Assembly (NCBI RefSeq): GCF_900996235.1
Contig: NZ_CAAJGM010000252.1
Span: forward strand, 186,001 to 250,000
Length of the DNA stretch: 64,000 nucleotides
Direction: 5' to 3'
Source of the DNA: Paraburkholderia sp. BCC1885
GTDB lineage: Bacteria; Pseudomonadota; Gammaproteobacteria; Burkholderiales; Burkholderiaceae
The translations under genes and the position numbers were made by a program. This document shows positions 24,417-33,529 of this stretch, in pieces; positions within the stretch are counted from its first letter, which is position 1, and each line of letters begins with the position of its first letter. The notes under the pieces are model-generated. The model was not told where the DNA came from, did no database searches, and saw nothing but the letters and a program-made list of their open reading frames with translations.

Positions 24417-26123
24417 TCAGAGATCGAGCGTGATTTCTCCAGACGTCGCGCGCGACACACAGACTGCCAACAGGCTATCTCGCGAGCTCTGATGCAGGCA
24501 GATGTCGTTATGCTCGACGCGCCCCTTGCTGTAGCCAATGACGCATGTGCCGCAAGACCCGGTCTCGCAGGACGAAGGCACCTCGACACCATTCTTGCGA
24601 AGTGCTTCCAGCAAGGTCTGGTTGGCCGGAGCGGCAATCGACCGGCCCGATTTCGCAAGGTGCGCGATAAACGGCTGCGCGCTACCGGGTTCCGCCGTCG
24701 ACGCGAAGGCTTCGAAATGGAAGTGAGACGCTGGCAGCTTCGTCTTTGCGTGCCTGACCGCATCCATCAAGGCGTTCGGACCGCAGCAATACACATGAGT
24801 CGATTCGTCGAGCGATTCAAGCAGCCCCTGCAGATCGAAGCGACGAGTCGCGTCACCATCATTGAAATGGAAGCGGACTTCGCTCGCGCGCAGGTTTCCC
24901 AGTTCCTCGACAAACGGCGCGTCCGTTTCCGAGCGCCCGAGATAGACGAGCCTGAAGCGTGCGCCGATCGCGCGAAAGTGCTGAATCATCGACAGGAACG
25001 GCGTGATGCCGATCCCACCGGCAATCATGAGGTGATGATCGGCGTCCGGCACGACGGAAAAACTGTTCGATGGTGGCGAGACCAACAGGATGTCGCCCAG
25101 CCCGGGCTCCGTATGCATCCAGCGGGAACCACCGCGACTGTTCTGATCCAGGGCGACCGCGATCTTGTAGTACCGGCCGTCCGAGTTTTCGCACAGGGAG
25201 TATTGGCGTTCCAATCCGTTCGGCAATTTCAGTCTGACATGTGCACCGGGCTGCGAAACCGGTAATCGACTGCCTTTCTCCGGAGCGAGAATAAACGACC
25301 GTACCCGGCTCGATTCCAGGGTGACGCTTCTGACACGCAGGCGCATCCAGCCATCGTCGGCGGATGTGGTTTCCGCCGATGACGAAGGCGTGGCAGACGA
25401 CTCAACCAGTCTTGAACTCCAGTCTTCGACACCCGGCGATTGCAGCCGTTTCCTGAAGAGATCGCGGATAAGTGGCGCCAATGCATCGAGCGCCACAATC
25501 TCTGCCATGGCATCCCGATTGCCCGTTTCAACGTACAGGAAATGCTGAATCCAGGAGATCGTCCAGTCACGGTGCGGACGTTCGACGACGCGCAAGGTAT
25601 CGCCCGCCTGCACGTTCCCTGGCCGCAGTACCCTGTAATACCAGCCCGTGCGGCGTGTCTGCTGGACACGCTGCGCCATCCCGGGTTGGTCAAAACGATG
25701 GTTCAGGCGAAAGCAGGGTTGCCTGGGCATGGAAACCTGAAGCCGTGCCTCGCCCACCTCGACGACATCGCCAATGCATATATTGGATTCGTTGAATCCG
25801 GTAGCAACAAAGTTTTCGCCGAAGCCCCCGGCACAGAAACGCTCCGCACTTTGCGGAAACTCGTCCCGCCACAGCGCATAGTGTTCTTCCGGGTATTGCA
25901 GTATCACCTGCTCTACCCCGCCATGGAGGTGGGGCGCACCGTATTCGTCGTCCGCGATACGTTCCCGGGCAATATGAACGGTGCCCACGCAAGGCGATTT
26001 CGCCATGCCCGACAGGATATCGCTACTGCCGAGCCTGGCGATCTTTCCGATACGGATCTCACGCAGAACGGTATCCACCGCCTCCGTGGTTGCAGCCTCG
26101 GGTATCAAAACATGCTCCTTCAC
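24417..26123 (-). CDS. MOSC domain fused to a phthalate-dioxygenase-reductase-like protein
   Basis: A 568-residue fusion. The first 240 residues are a YiiM-like MOSC domain (GVEQVILQYPEEHYALWRDE; the family cysteine is in QPCFRL), used elsewhere with molybdenum-cofactor transfer. Then come an FNR-type FMN domain (RQYSL...), an NAD-binding domain (MIAGGIGITPFLSM) and a C-terminal plant-type [2Fe-2S] site (CETGSCGTC, then a cysteine 11 residues on). It is an electron-transfer flavoprotein. The GTG at 26123 is weakly supported as a start. It is 63 nt downstream of the catalase and may be in the same operon. The donor partner is unknown. Confidence 0.83.
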   Translation of the reverse strand: MKEHVLIPEAATTEAVDTVLREIRIGKIARLGSSDILSGMAKSPCVGTVHIARERIADDEYGAPHLHGGVEQVILQYPEEHYALWRDEFPQSAERFCAGGFGENFVATGFNESNICIGDVVEVGEARLQVSMPRQPCFRLNHRFDQPGMAQRVQQTRRTGWYYRVLRPGNVQAGDTLRVVERPHRDWTISWIQHFLYVETGNRDAMAEIVALDALAPLIRDLFRKRLQSPGVEDWSSRLVESSATPSSSAETTSADDGWMRLRVRSVTLESSRVRSFILAPEKGSRLPVSQPGAHVRLKLPNGLERQYSLCENSDGRYYKIAVALDQNSRGGSRWMHTEPGLGDILLVSPPSNSFSVVPDADHHLMIAGGIGITPFLSMIQHFRAIGARFRLVYLGRSETDAPFVEELGNLRASEVRFHFNDGDATRRFDLQGLLESLDESTHVYCCGPNALMDAVRHAKTKLPASHFHFEAFASTAEPGSAQPFIAHLAKSGRSIAAPANQTLLEALRKNGVEVPSSCETGSCGTCVIGYSKGRVEHNDICLHQSSRDSLLAVCVSRATSGEITLDL

Positions 26124-26186
26124 CGTTCATTCAGACAGGAGCCGCGCCGGCGTGGCGGCTCCCCTTCCTGCCCTGCAGTCCCTGCT

Positions 26187-27650
26187 CTACAGCGAACCAG
26201 CCGCCAACCGCGCCAATGCAGCGGCAACACCTGCGCCATACTCGGGATCAGCCTTCGCGCAGTTGTCAATGTGACGCTGCTTTACTTCAGCCCTGGCATC
26301 GCCCATCGCGCGCGCCGTGTTGTCGAAGAGCGTCTGACGCTGTGCCGCACTCATCTTCCGGAACAGATTGCCCGGCTGCTGGTAGTGATCGTCGTCGACA
26401 CGATGATCCCAGTGGGCCGCAGCACCGTCGATTTCCAGCGGCGGCTCGTTAAGCTCAGGCTGATCGGTCCAGACGCCCTTGCTATTCGGCCAGTAGGACG
26501 GCGTGCCGCCCAGGTTGCCGTCCGTGCGCATCGCACCGTCGCGGTGATAGCTGTGGAATGGGCACTTCGGCGCGTTGACCGGAATATGGTTGAAGTTCAC
26601 ACCAAGGCGGTAGCGCTGCGCGTCGGCATAGGAGAACAGCCGCGCCTGCAGCATCTTGTCCGGCGAATAGCTGATCCCGGGCACGATGTTGGCCGGCGAG
26701 AAAGCCGCCTGCTCGGTTTCCGCAAAGAAGTTCTCCGGATTCCGGTTCAGCTCGAAATAGCCGACCTCGATCAGCGGGAAATCCGCCTTCGGCCAAATCT
26801 TGGTCAGGTCGAACGGATTGAACGGAAAGGCCTTGGCCTGCGCATCCGCCATGACCTGAATGAACAGCGTCCAGCGCGGGAAATGACCCGCCTCGATGCT
26901 GTCGTAAAGATCGCGATGATGGGTCTCGCGGTCCTTGCCGACCAGCGCCTCGGCCTCGGCATCCGACAGGTTCTCGATACCCTGCTGCGTGCGGAAATGG
27001 AACTTCACCCAGGTTCGCTCGTTCGCCGCATTCAGAAAACTGTAGGTGTGGCTCCCGAAACCATGCATGTGACGGAACGTGCGCGGAATCCCGCGCTCGC
27101 TCATAACGATCGTGACCTGATGCAGCGCTTCGGGCAGCAACGACCAGAAGTCCCAGTTGCTGTCGGCGCTGCGCATGCCGGTGCGCGGATCGCGCTTGAT
27201 CGCATGATTCAGATCGGGGAACCGAAGTGGGTCGCGGAAGAAGAAGACGGGGGTATTGTTCCCCACCACATCCCAGTTACCCTCCTCCGTATAGAACTTC
27301 AACGCGAAACCGCGGATGTCGCGCTCGGCGTCGGCCGCGCCGCGCTCGCCCGCAACCGATGAGAAGCGCGCGAACATCGGCGTCTGCTTGCCGATCTCGG
27401 AGAAGATCTTCGCCTTCGTGTAGCGCGTGATGTCATGGGTCACAGTGAACGTCCCGTGCGCGCCGGCGCCCTTGGCATGCATACGGCGCTCGGGAATCAC
27501 CTCGCGGCCGAAGTGCGCCAGTTTCTCGATCAGCCATACGTCCTGTAGCAGAGCGGGGCCGCGCGGCCCCGCGGTCTGGATGTTCACGTTGTCGCTGACC
27601 GGCGCGCCGGTTGCATGCGTCAGACTCGGCGGATTCGACTTCCCGGTCAT
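26187..27650 (-). CDS. Monofunctional heme catalase, clade 3-like
   Basis: A 487-residue catalase decomposing hydrogen peroxide to water and oxygen. The catalytic histidine is in ERRMHAKGAGAHG, the asparagine in GNNTPVFFFRDP and the heme-binding tyrosine in ARLFSYADAQRYRLG. The length matches small-subunit catalases of the KatA type. It is downstream of an HD-domain gene (80 nt) and upstream of the MOSC-reductase (63 nt). The three could form one oxidative-stress operon. Confidence 0.92.
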   Translation of the reverse strand: MTGKSNPPSLTHATGAPVSDNVNIQTAGPRGPALLQDVWLIEKLAHFGREVIPERRMHAKGAGAHGTFTVTHDITRYTKAKIFSEIGKQTPMFARFSSVAGERGAADAERDIRGFALKFYTEEGNWDVVGNNTPVFFFRDPLRFPDLNHAIKRDPRTGMRSADSNWDFWSLLPEALHQVTIVMSERGIPRTFRHMHGFGSHTYSFLNAANERTWVKFHFRTQQGIENLSDAEAEALVGKDRETHHRDLYDSIEAGHFPRWTLFIQVMADAQAKAFPFNPFDLTKIWPKADFPLIEVGYFELNRNPENFFAETEQAAFSPANIVPGISYSPDKMLQARLFSYADAQRYRLGVNFNHIPVNAPKCPFHSYHRDGAMRTDGNLGGTPSYWPNSKGVWTDQPELNEPPLEIDGAAAHWDHRVDDDHYQQPGNLFRKMSAAQRQTLFDNTARAMGDARAEVKQRHIDNCAKADPEYGAGVAAALARLAAGSL

Positions 27651-27730
27651 AGTTGTGCTCCTGAAGGGTTAGTCACGGAGCCTGGCCAGAGGCATCTGGC
27701 CCAGGCTGACTGCATTGGTGTAGAAACCGC

Positions 27731-28372
27731 TCAGGCGGCCCAGGCCGAGCCGCGGATCACGCTGCAGAAATTGCCGGCGTGGAAGTGCGGATCCTTGTCA
27801 GCGATCACGTCGGCCTTGACGTTGCCGAAGGTGGTATCCGGCTTGTGCTTGATGCCTTCGTAGAACGTCTGGATGATGTTCTCCTTGAAATTGTCGCCGC
27901 GCGGATGCGCCTGGACGACAGCCTCTCGTTCGACATCGCTGTACTCGGGATAGGTCAGACCCAGCACGTCCATTTCCACGCCTGCGGTGACGAGCGCGAC
28001 GACGGGATGCATGTGCTGCGGAATACCCGGCGTGGTATGCAGCGCGATCGCCGTCCACACGGTATCGATGTCCTGCCGGCTGATTCCGTGGCTCTTCAGG
28101 AAATCGCGGGCGGCATTGGCGCCGTCCACCTCGAAGCGCTCGCATGCGCTGCTGTGCTTGTGGGTCAGGCCCATGTCGTGGAACATGCAACCACAATAGA
28201 GCAGCTCGGGATCGAATTTCAGGCCACGGTGCTTGCCTGCCAGTGCACCGAAGTAATACACGCGGCTGGAATGATGGAACAGGAGAGGCGACTCGGTATC
28301 ACGGACCAGTTCCGTGACTTCGCGTGCGAGTTGGCTATCGGGGACGGCGATTCCGGCAACATTCATAGTCAT
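27731..28372 (-). CDS. HD-domain phosphohydrolase/cyanamide hydratase-like protein
   Basis: A 213-residue HD-domain protein. The metal ligands are visible as histidines in LLFHHSS and the HD pair in CMFHDMGLT, then IALHTTPG and HPVV. It resembles the cyanamide hydratase/Ddi2 group that hydrates or hydrolyses small nitrogen compounds. It lies 80 nt ahead of the catalase. The real substrate is not known. Confidence 0.8.
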   Translation of the reverse strand: MTMNVAGIAVPDSQLAREVTELVRDTESPLLFHHSSRVYYFGALAGKHRGLKFDPELLYCGCMFHDMGLTHKHSSACERFEVDGANAARDFLKSHGISRQDIDTVWTAIALHTTPGIPQHMHPVVALVTAGVEMDVLGLTYPEYSDVEREAVVQAHPRGDNFKENIIQTFYEGIKHKPDTTFGNVKADVIADKDPHFHAGNFCSVIRGSAWAA

Positions 28373-28680
28373 GATTGACCTCCATTGACAACACCATCAA
28401 TTCTGCTTGATCCGATAGCTGTCTTCAATAGACGTGATGCGACAAATCCCGCCATTTCGCGCGATTCACGGACACAACGCCAATGTTCGGAAACGTCGGA
28501 GACATTCTTGATGGCACACTCACACACGGCTCCCTGGGAGCAACAGTGCAAGGGGCATTATCTGGACTGAGGCTATTGAATCAATGTGAATATTAAATTT
28601 CACAAGTACGGTAGTTTCGGCCATAGTCCGACCCCAAAGCCGGTCGCCGACCAAAGGCTCTAACGGCAGGCACTACCCGT
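28373..28680. other. Intergenic, nothing recognised
   Basis: A 308-bp divergent spacer between the HD-domain/catalase group and the cyclopropane synthase. Promoters for both must lie here. No clear operator was seen. Confidence 0.4.
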
Positions 28681-29871
28681 GTGACTGGAACAAATATGAA
28701 GCGTGAACAACGCCCCGCTAACCCGACTGAATATGACATTTCCAACCAGGCCGATCACGCACCAGCGATTCTGACGACACTGCTCGGGAAGGCAGGCGTA
28801 ACAATCAATGGTGACAACGCCTGGGACATCCGGGTTTTCAATCGGGATGTCTATAAACAAGTCTTCTCGAGCTGGTCGCTTGGCCTTGGCGAATCATATG
28901 TGGATGGCCAGTGGGATTGCGAACAACTCGACGAGCTGTTCACGAGGTTGCTCCGCACCGATATCGACTCAGCCGCTGTCGGGACCGCGAAGTTCCGGCT
29001 CGCCTACGAGCACATCCGCCACCGCTGGTTTAATCTTCAATCGAAAGACCGCGCATTCCAGGTAGGCGAGCAACACTACGACGCAGGCAATGACGTATTC
29101 GAGGCCATGCTGGACAGTCGCATGATCTATTCATGCGGCTACTGGGCAAATGCAACGGATCTGGAGCAGGCGCAGTTCGACAAGCTGGACATGATCTGTC
29201 GCAAGCTGGAACTTCACGCCGGAGAAACGCTCCTGGACATCGGCTGTGGCTGGGGCGGACTTGCCAGGTTCGCCGCTGAACGATACGGCGTCAAGGTCAC
29301 TGGCGTCACGGTCTCGAAGGAACAACTGGTGCTGGCCCGGGAACGTTGCAAAGGATGGCCAGTCAACCTGATCCTTCAGGATTATCGCGATCTGCAGGGG
29401 CGATTCGACAAGATCGTTTCCGTTGGCATGTTCGAGCATGTCGGGCCCAGGAATTACGAGACCTATTTCGATACCGTCAAGCGTCTGCTGGCACCGGACG
29501 GTCTGTTCCTGCTCCATTCGATCGGCCTCGCCTCGAGCAGCCAGGGAACCGATCCGTGGATCGACAAGTACATCTTCCCGAATGGAAAGCTTCCTTCAGC
29601 CCGCGAGATTACCGACGCCGTTGAAGGGCGTTTCATCATCGAGGACTGGCATAACTTTGGTCAGGATTACGATCGTACCTTGATGGCATGGTGGGATCGC
29701 TTCAACCAGGCATGGCCGCGCCTCGCGTCAAGCTACAGCAGGCGCTTCTACCTCATGTGGAAATATTATCTGCTGTGCTGCGCCGGATTTTTCCGGTCCC
29801 GGCAAGGTCAGCTCTGGCAACTCGTGCTGACCCACGCTCAGCGTAACGAAACCTATCGCTCAGTCAGGTAA
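28681..29871 (+). CDS. cfa: Cyclopropane-fatty-acyl-phospholipid synthase
   Basis: A 396-residue SAM-dependent methyltransferase that adds a methylene group across the double bond of membrane phospholipid acyl chains. It has the N-terminal lipid-binding part, then LLDIGCGWGGLARFAAERYG (motif I) and FEHVGPRNYETYF, with the DPWIDKYIFPNGKLPSA signature of Cfa. The frame begins with GTG at 28681; ATG at 28696 is an alternative start. It stands alone between the catalase group and a GlxA-type regulator. Confidence 0.9.
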   Translation: MTGTNMKREQRPANPTEYDISNQADHAPAILTTLLGKAGVTINGDNAWDIRVFNRDVYKQVFSSWSLGLGESYVDGQWDCEQLDELFTRLLRTDIDSAAVGTAKFRLAYEHIRHRWFNLQSKDRAFQVGEQHYDAGNDVFEAMLDSRMIYSCGYWANATDLEQAQFDKLDMICRKLELHAGETLLDIGCGWGGLARFAAERYGVKVTGVTVSKEQLVLARERCKGWPVNLILQDYRDLQGRFDKIVSVGMFEHVGPRNYETYFDTVKRLLAPDGLFLLHSIGLASSSQGTDPWIDKYIFPNGKLPSAREITDAVEGRFIIEDWHNFGQDYDRTLMAWWDRFNQAWPRLASSYSRRFYLMWKYYLLCCAGFFRSRQGQLWQLVLTHAQRNETYRSVR

Positions 29872-29919
29872 CAGAAAAATATCTGCGTCGCGCGTGTACG
29901 CACAAGGAGTATTGTTGAA

Positions 29920-30885
29920 ATGAGCCGGGTAATCGGTGTGCTGGCCCTTCCGGGTGTGCAGTTACTGGACGTTTCGGGCCCGCTCGATGTGTTCGCCCAG
30001 GCGAACGTCGAAGCAGGCAAAGAGATCTACACACTGCGGATCATCGCCTGCGAAGCCGGTCCTATCCGCAGTTCCTCGGGTGCGCGACTGCTACCCGATA
30101 CAGTCGCCCCTGAAGGGGGCACGCGTCTGGACACGTTGCTGGTGGCAGGTGCGCCCAACGCAGGAAAGATCGATCTCCCACCAAGGATCCTGAAGTGGCT
30201 CCGGACAACGGCCACCCGTAGCCGACGTTATGGCTCGGTTTGCACGGGAGCATTTATCCTTGCAGCAACGGGATTACTCGATGGCCGCCATATCACCACC
30301 CATTGGGCCGCAGTCGATGCCTTGGCCCATACCTATCCATCGCTACGAATCGACGAAGACGCCCTCTACGTACGCGACGGAAAGTTGCGGACCGCCGCAG
30401 GTGTGACGGCGGGACTGGATCTTGCCCTGGCGCTGGTCGAGGAAGATCTGGGCCGCGACATAGCAAGGCGCGTCGCCGGGCAACTGGTCATGTATTTCAA
30501 GCGACCAGGCGGACAATTGCAGTTCAGCCGCAAAGGGGAAACGCGTCCGGTGGGGCGAGCGGCCCTGCAGGAGGTTCAGCGCTGGGTCGCCGCCCACCCC
30601 GAACTCGATCACAGCATAACCGGCATGGCAGAGCACGCGGGACTCAGTCCCCGGCATTTTGCACGCCTGTTCCATGCGGAAGTGGGCATTACGCCGGCAG
30701 CCTGGGTCGAAGCGGCACGTGTAGCTGCTGCCCGCAATCTACTGGAAAATGGACACGACACCCCCAAGCTGGTGGCCGCCAAATGCGGGTTTTCCAACGT
30801 CGATACGCTGCGTCGAACCTTCCAGAAACACGTGGGGGTGACCCCCGCGGAGTACCGGAAACGACACATGGCACAGGTGGAGTAG
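29920..30885 (+). CDS. GlxA-type AraC regulator (DJ-1/PfpI domain)
   Basis: A 321-residue regulator with an N-terminal class I glutamine amidotransferase-like (DJ-1/PfpI) domain. The nucleophile-elbow cysteine lies in YGSVCTGAFILAATGL and is followed by TTHWAAVDALA. An AraC double helix-turn-helix is at about residues 215-315 (GMAEHAGLSPRHFARLFHAE). The layout is that of FtrA/GlxA. It is 48 bp after cfa on the same strand. Its target is unknown. It is one of three such genes in this window. Confidence 0.87.
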   Translation: MSRVIGVLALPGVQLLDVSGPLDVFAQANVEAGKEIYTLRIIACEAGPIRSSSGARLLPDTVAPEGGTRLDTLLVAGAPNAGKIDLPPRILKWLRTTATRSRRYGSVCTGAFILAATGLLDGRHITTHWAAVDALAHTYPSLRIDEDALYVRDGKLRTAAGVTAGLDLALALVEEDLGRDIARRVAGQLVMYFKRPGGQLQFSRKGETRPVGRAALQEVQRWVAAHPELDHSITGMAEHAGLSPRHFARLFHAEVGITPAAWVEAARVAAARNLLENGHDTPKLVAAKCGFSNVDTLRRTFQKHVGVTPAEYRKRHMAQVE

Positions 30886-30994
30886 CTGGCAAGGTTCGCG
30901 ACGGGCAGCCTGCTTGACCGGCATAGCCAGAATCAGACGACCCGCGCCGATAATGCACTCATGAAGGACCGGTCGGACGGACACATACGCACAA

Positions 30995-31819
30995 CTATCT
31001 CTTGAACGTACCTGGCAATGGTTTCCCGTACTTATCGAAGAGTCGGGCCAGATAAGAGGGTGAGTCAATGCCGACCGCGGTTGCAGCACCAATCACCGTC
31101 ATGCCAGGCAATTCCAATAGCGAGGCGGCGCGAAGTACACGTTGTCGTGACCGATATTCGACTATGGACTCCCCAACCGTGTCCCGAAAAATCCGGGTGA
31201 GGTGACGTCTCGAGACGCCGAACTCACAGGCAACACGGTCAATATCAATACGTTCCGAGAGAGTCGCGTCGAGAAACTCCTTGATATCGGCAACCAGATT
31301 GCGTCGCACATCGGCACGGGGTCGCCGGCCCTCCTGCTCGCGCAAGGTCGCTTCGATACAGGCGGTTGCCACCACACGATCCAGCAGATCAACCCGATAG
31401 CTCGCGAGATCGCCATCAGGATTGGCCCTTTCCAGATATCTGAGGCGAACTGCACTCAGTAAAGACCCCGGCGCCGGCGACACGGTAACCCGGTCCGTCA
31501 CCATCCTTCTGCGTGCCTTCTTTTCACAGAAGGTGACGAAATCGCTCTCGACATAGACCGCGATGTGCTCCTGCGCCCCGTGACCTGCATGCGTCTGATG
31601 CATGCGGTTTGGCGGAATGGCAGTAAAGGACCACGGTGCAATCCTGATTGACCTGCCATGGGTTTCGATGTCGAGCATGAGCAGCCCCACGCGCGGCAGC
31701 AAAAACATGTATTCCTCATGTTCATGCATGCGCGTGCTGTAATCGGAGATGGATACGCGCCGGACGGTCGATACCCGATCAGCGGGAACATGGGTAGATT
31801 TCGTCGGATAGCTTTTCAT
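30995..31819 (-). CDS. AraC family regulator with cupin domain
   Basis: A 274-residue regulator beginning at MKSYPTKSTHV (31819); an upstream ATG in frame gives an unlikely 24-residue extension. The N-terminal cupin (HEHEEYMFLLPRVGLLMLDI) is followed by a double helix-turn-helix at about residues 175-270 (ACEFGVSRRHLTRIFRDTVG). It is divergent from the PhzF-like gene and is the likely regulator of that gene or of the catabolic cluster to the right. Confidence 0.85.
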   Translation of the reverse strand: MKSYPTKSTHVPADRVSTVRRVSISDYSTRMHEHEEYMFLLPRVGLLMLDIETHGRSIRIAPWSFTAIPPNRMHQTHAGHGAQEHIAVYVESDFVTFCEKKARRRMVTDRVTVSPAPGSLLSAVRLRYLERANPDGDLASYRVDLLDRVVATACIEATLREQEGRRPRADVRRNLVADIKEFLDATLSERIDIDRVACEFGVSRRHLTRIFRDTVGESIVEYRSRQRVLRAASLLELPGMTVIGAATAVGIDSPSYLARLFDKYGKPLPGTFKR

Positions 31820-32061
31820 GATTTCGGCACCATTTTCGGACAAGCGCCACAGGAATACCGGTTCGCTGCCCACGCATTCCCAGTCGCACAACTACATGAC
31901 CCGATCGTACTTGTCACCCGGCCCAATCGAAAGCGAAAAAAAACATCGATGACGGCATGCTTGTGACTCGGCTTCGCCGGGACTCGCAATCACGCCTCTC
32001 GACCACGTCGGCCTTTCCATTATTCGACTACAGCGACGGTTCTATTGACCTGCACGATTAC

Positions 32062-32952
32062 ATGAACGCAAACGCAATGAAAAGCAATGAACTCTACTTC
32101 GTCAACGTCTTTGCTGCGGGACCGCAAGGCGGAAACCCGGCACCCATCGTGCTTCATGCCGATGCTCTTTCGGATGTAGACATGAAGTCAATTGCCCAGA
32201 AATATGGGCACGAGAGCGCTTTCGTGTCCGAGCCGGTTGACCCCAGCCACACCTTTTGTTTCCGGTTTTTTGTACCCAATCACGAAATGGAGATGTGCGG
32301 GCATGCCACGCTGGGGGCGCTGTGGCTGCTTCGTCGCCTGGGCCGATGGACCTCCGGTCAGGCGATCATCGAGACCAAGAGCGGCCTTGTTGAGGCCCGC
32401 TTCGATCAAACAACACAGGTCATCGCAGTCAGCCAACCCAACGGCATTATCAGGACCGTCGACAACCCCTCGCTCGTCGAGGCAGCCCTCGACGTCCTCG
32501 GACTGGAACACCGGGATCTGCTGCATCCTGTCATCGTCAACGCCACGACCAGTCGGGCAAAGACACTTGTTGCGGTCAAGTCGGCCGAGCGCCTGAACAC
32601 AATCCGGCCAAGGCTTGAAGCAGTACAGCATCTTTGCGAAGCGCTCGATTCGACCGGGCTTTATCCATTTGCGCTCGACAGCGAACGTCCGCTATCCCTG
32701 CACGCCCGGCAGTTTCCCCGTTCCTCCGGATATCCGGAAGATGCCGCAACGGGCATCGCTGCGGCTGCGCTACTGTATGGCGCGAAATATTATGACCTGC
32801 TGTCACCCGAGGCCACGGGCATTACGGTTTACCAGGGATTCGCCATGGGCAGGCCTTCGCGTATTTCTGTCTCATTCCGTGAACCACGCAATGTCCGCGC
32901 GGGATGCTGGATGAGCGGTCCGGTCGAACTGACGACGCTGGATCACGCGTAA
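32062..32952 (+). CDS. PhzF family isomerase/epimerase
   Basis: A 296-residue protein of the PhzF/diaminopimelate epimerase fold. The catalytic glutamate is in GHESAFVSEP and the other signature is CGHATLGALWLL; the second half repeats the fold (GYPEDAATGIAAAALLYG). The frame opens at 31957, but the family N-terminus begins near MKSNELYFVNVFAAG; ATG 32062 or 32077 fits better. PhzF relatives isomerise small amino or aromatic acids. It begins the catabolic region 32-41 kb. Confidence 0.82.
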   Translation: MNANAMKSNELYFVNVFAAGPQGGNPAPIVLHADALSDVDMKSIAQKYGHESAFVSEPVDPSHTFCFRFFVPNHEMEMCGHATLGALWLLRRLGRWTSGQAIIETKSGLVEARFDQTTQVIAVSQPNGIIRTVDNPSLVEAALDVLGLEHRDLLHPVIVNATTSRAKTLVAVKSAERLNTIRPRLEAVQHLCEALDSTGLYPFALDSERPLSLHARQFPRSSGYPEDAATGIAAAALLYGAKYYDLLSPEATGITVYQGFAMGRPSRISVSFREPRNVRAGCWMSGPVELTTLDHA

Positions 32953-33016
32953 ACCCGAAGCGTGCTGGAAATCAGGTCGTTGGGGCGGAGCACGTAACCT
33001 TCTGTCCGCCCCACCC

Positions 33017-33529
33017 TCACCGGACGACCGCGTCCAGCTCGATTTCCACCCACGCGCCATCCGGCAGGCTGTTCACCCCGATAGCCGAACGCGCAGGTAA
33101 TCGATGATCCGGAAAAGCAATTCGTAGCAATTCCGAAGCCGCATCCAGTACTGCTGTATGCGATCCGAAGTCGTCGGTTGATCGCACGAAACCCCGTAAC
33201 CGGGTCACCTGCGCCACCGCCTGCAGATTTCCGCCACAGGCATCCCGTAGCGCTGCCAGGCTGTTAAGTATCGCGATGCGGGCGGCGTCACGCGGTACAT
33301 CCAGCCCGGTTTCCCGTGTGCAGATACCGGCCCATGCGACGCCATCTACGCGGCATGTCTGACCGCTGACCGAAATGAATTGGGACTCACCTATTCGAGC
33401 GGTGCAATAAGGTGCGTAAGTCCCTTTGGGTTTCGGCGCACCAGGCAGCCGAAACCCCGCGGCCTCCAGCCGTGATTCGGGTGTAGCGTGGCCCATGGGA
33501 TCAACCTGTTCACTCTGGGCGTCAGACAT
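33017..33529 (-). CDS. RidA/YjgF family deaminase
   Basis: A 170-residue protein of the RidA superfamily, which hydrolyses enamine/imine intermediates of amino acid metabolism to keto acids. The family core runs from SGQTCRVDG through LRGFVRSTDDF to ARSAIGVNSLPDGAWVEIEL, including the carboxylate-binding arginine. A short extra N-terminal segment is present. Its start overlaps the end of the aldehyde dehydrogenase gene by 8 nt. With that gene and the ADH it may handle an aminoaldehyde or imine. Confidence 0.85.
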   Translation of the reverse strand: MSDAQSEQVDPMGHATPESRLEAAGFRLPGAPKPKGTYAPYCTARIGESQFISVSGQTCRVDGVAWAGICTRETGLDVPRDAARIAILNSLAALRDACGGNLQAVAQVTRLRGFVRSTDDFGSHTAVLDAASELLRIAFPDHRLPARSAIGVNSLPDGAWVEIELDAVVR

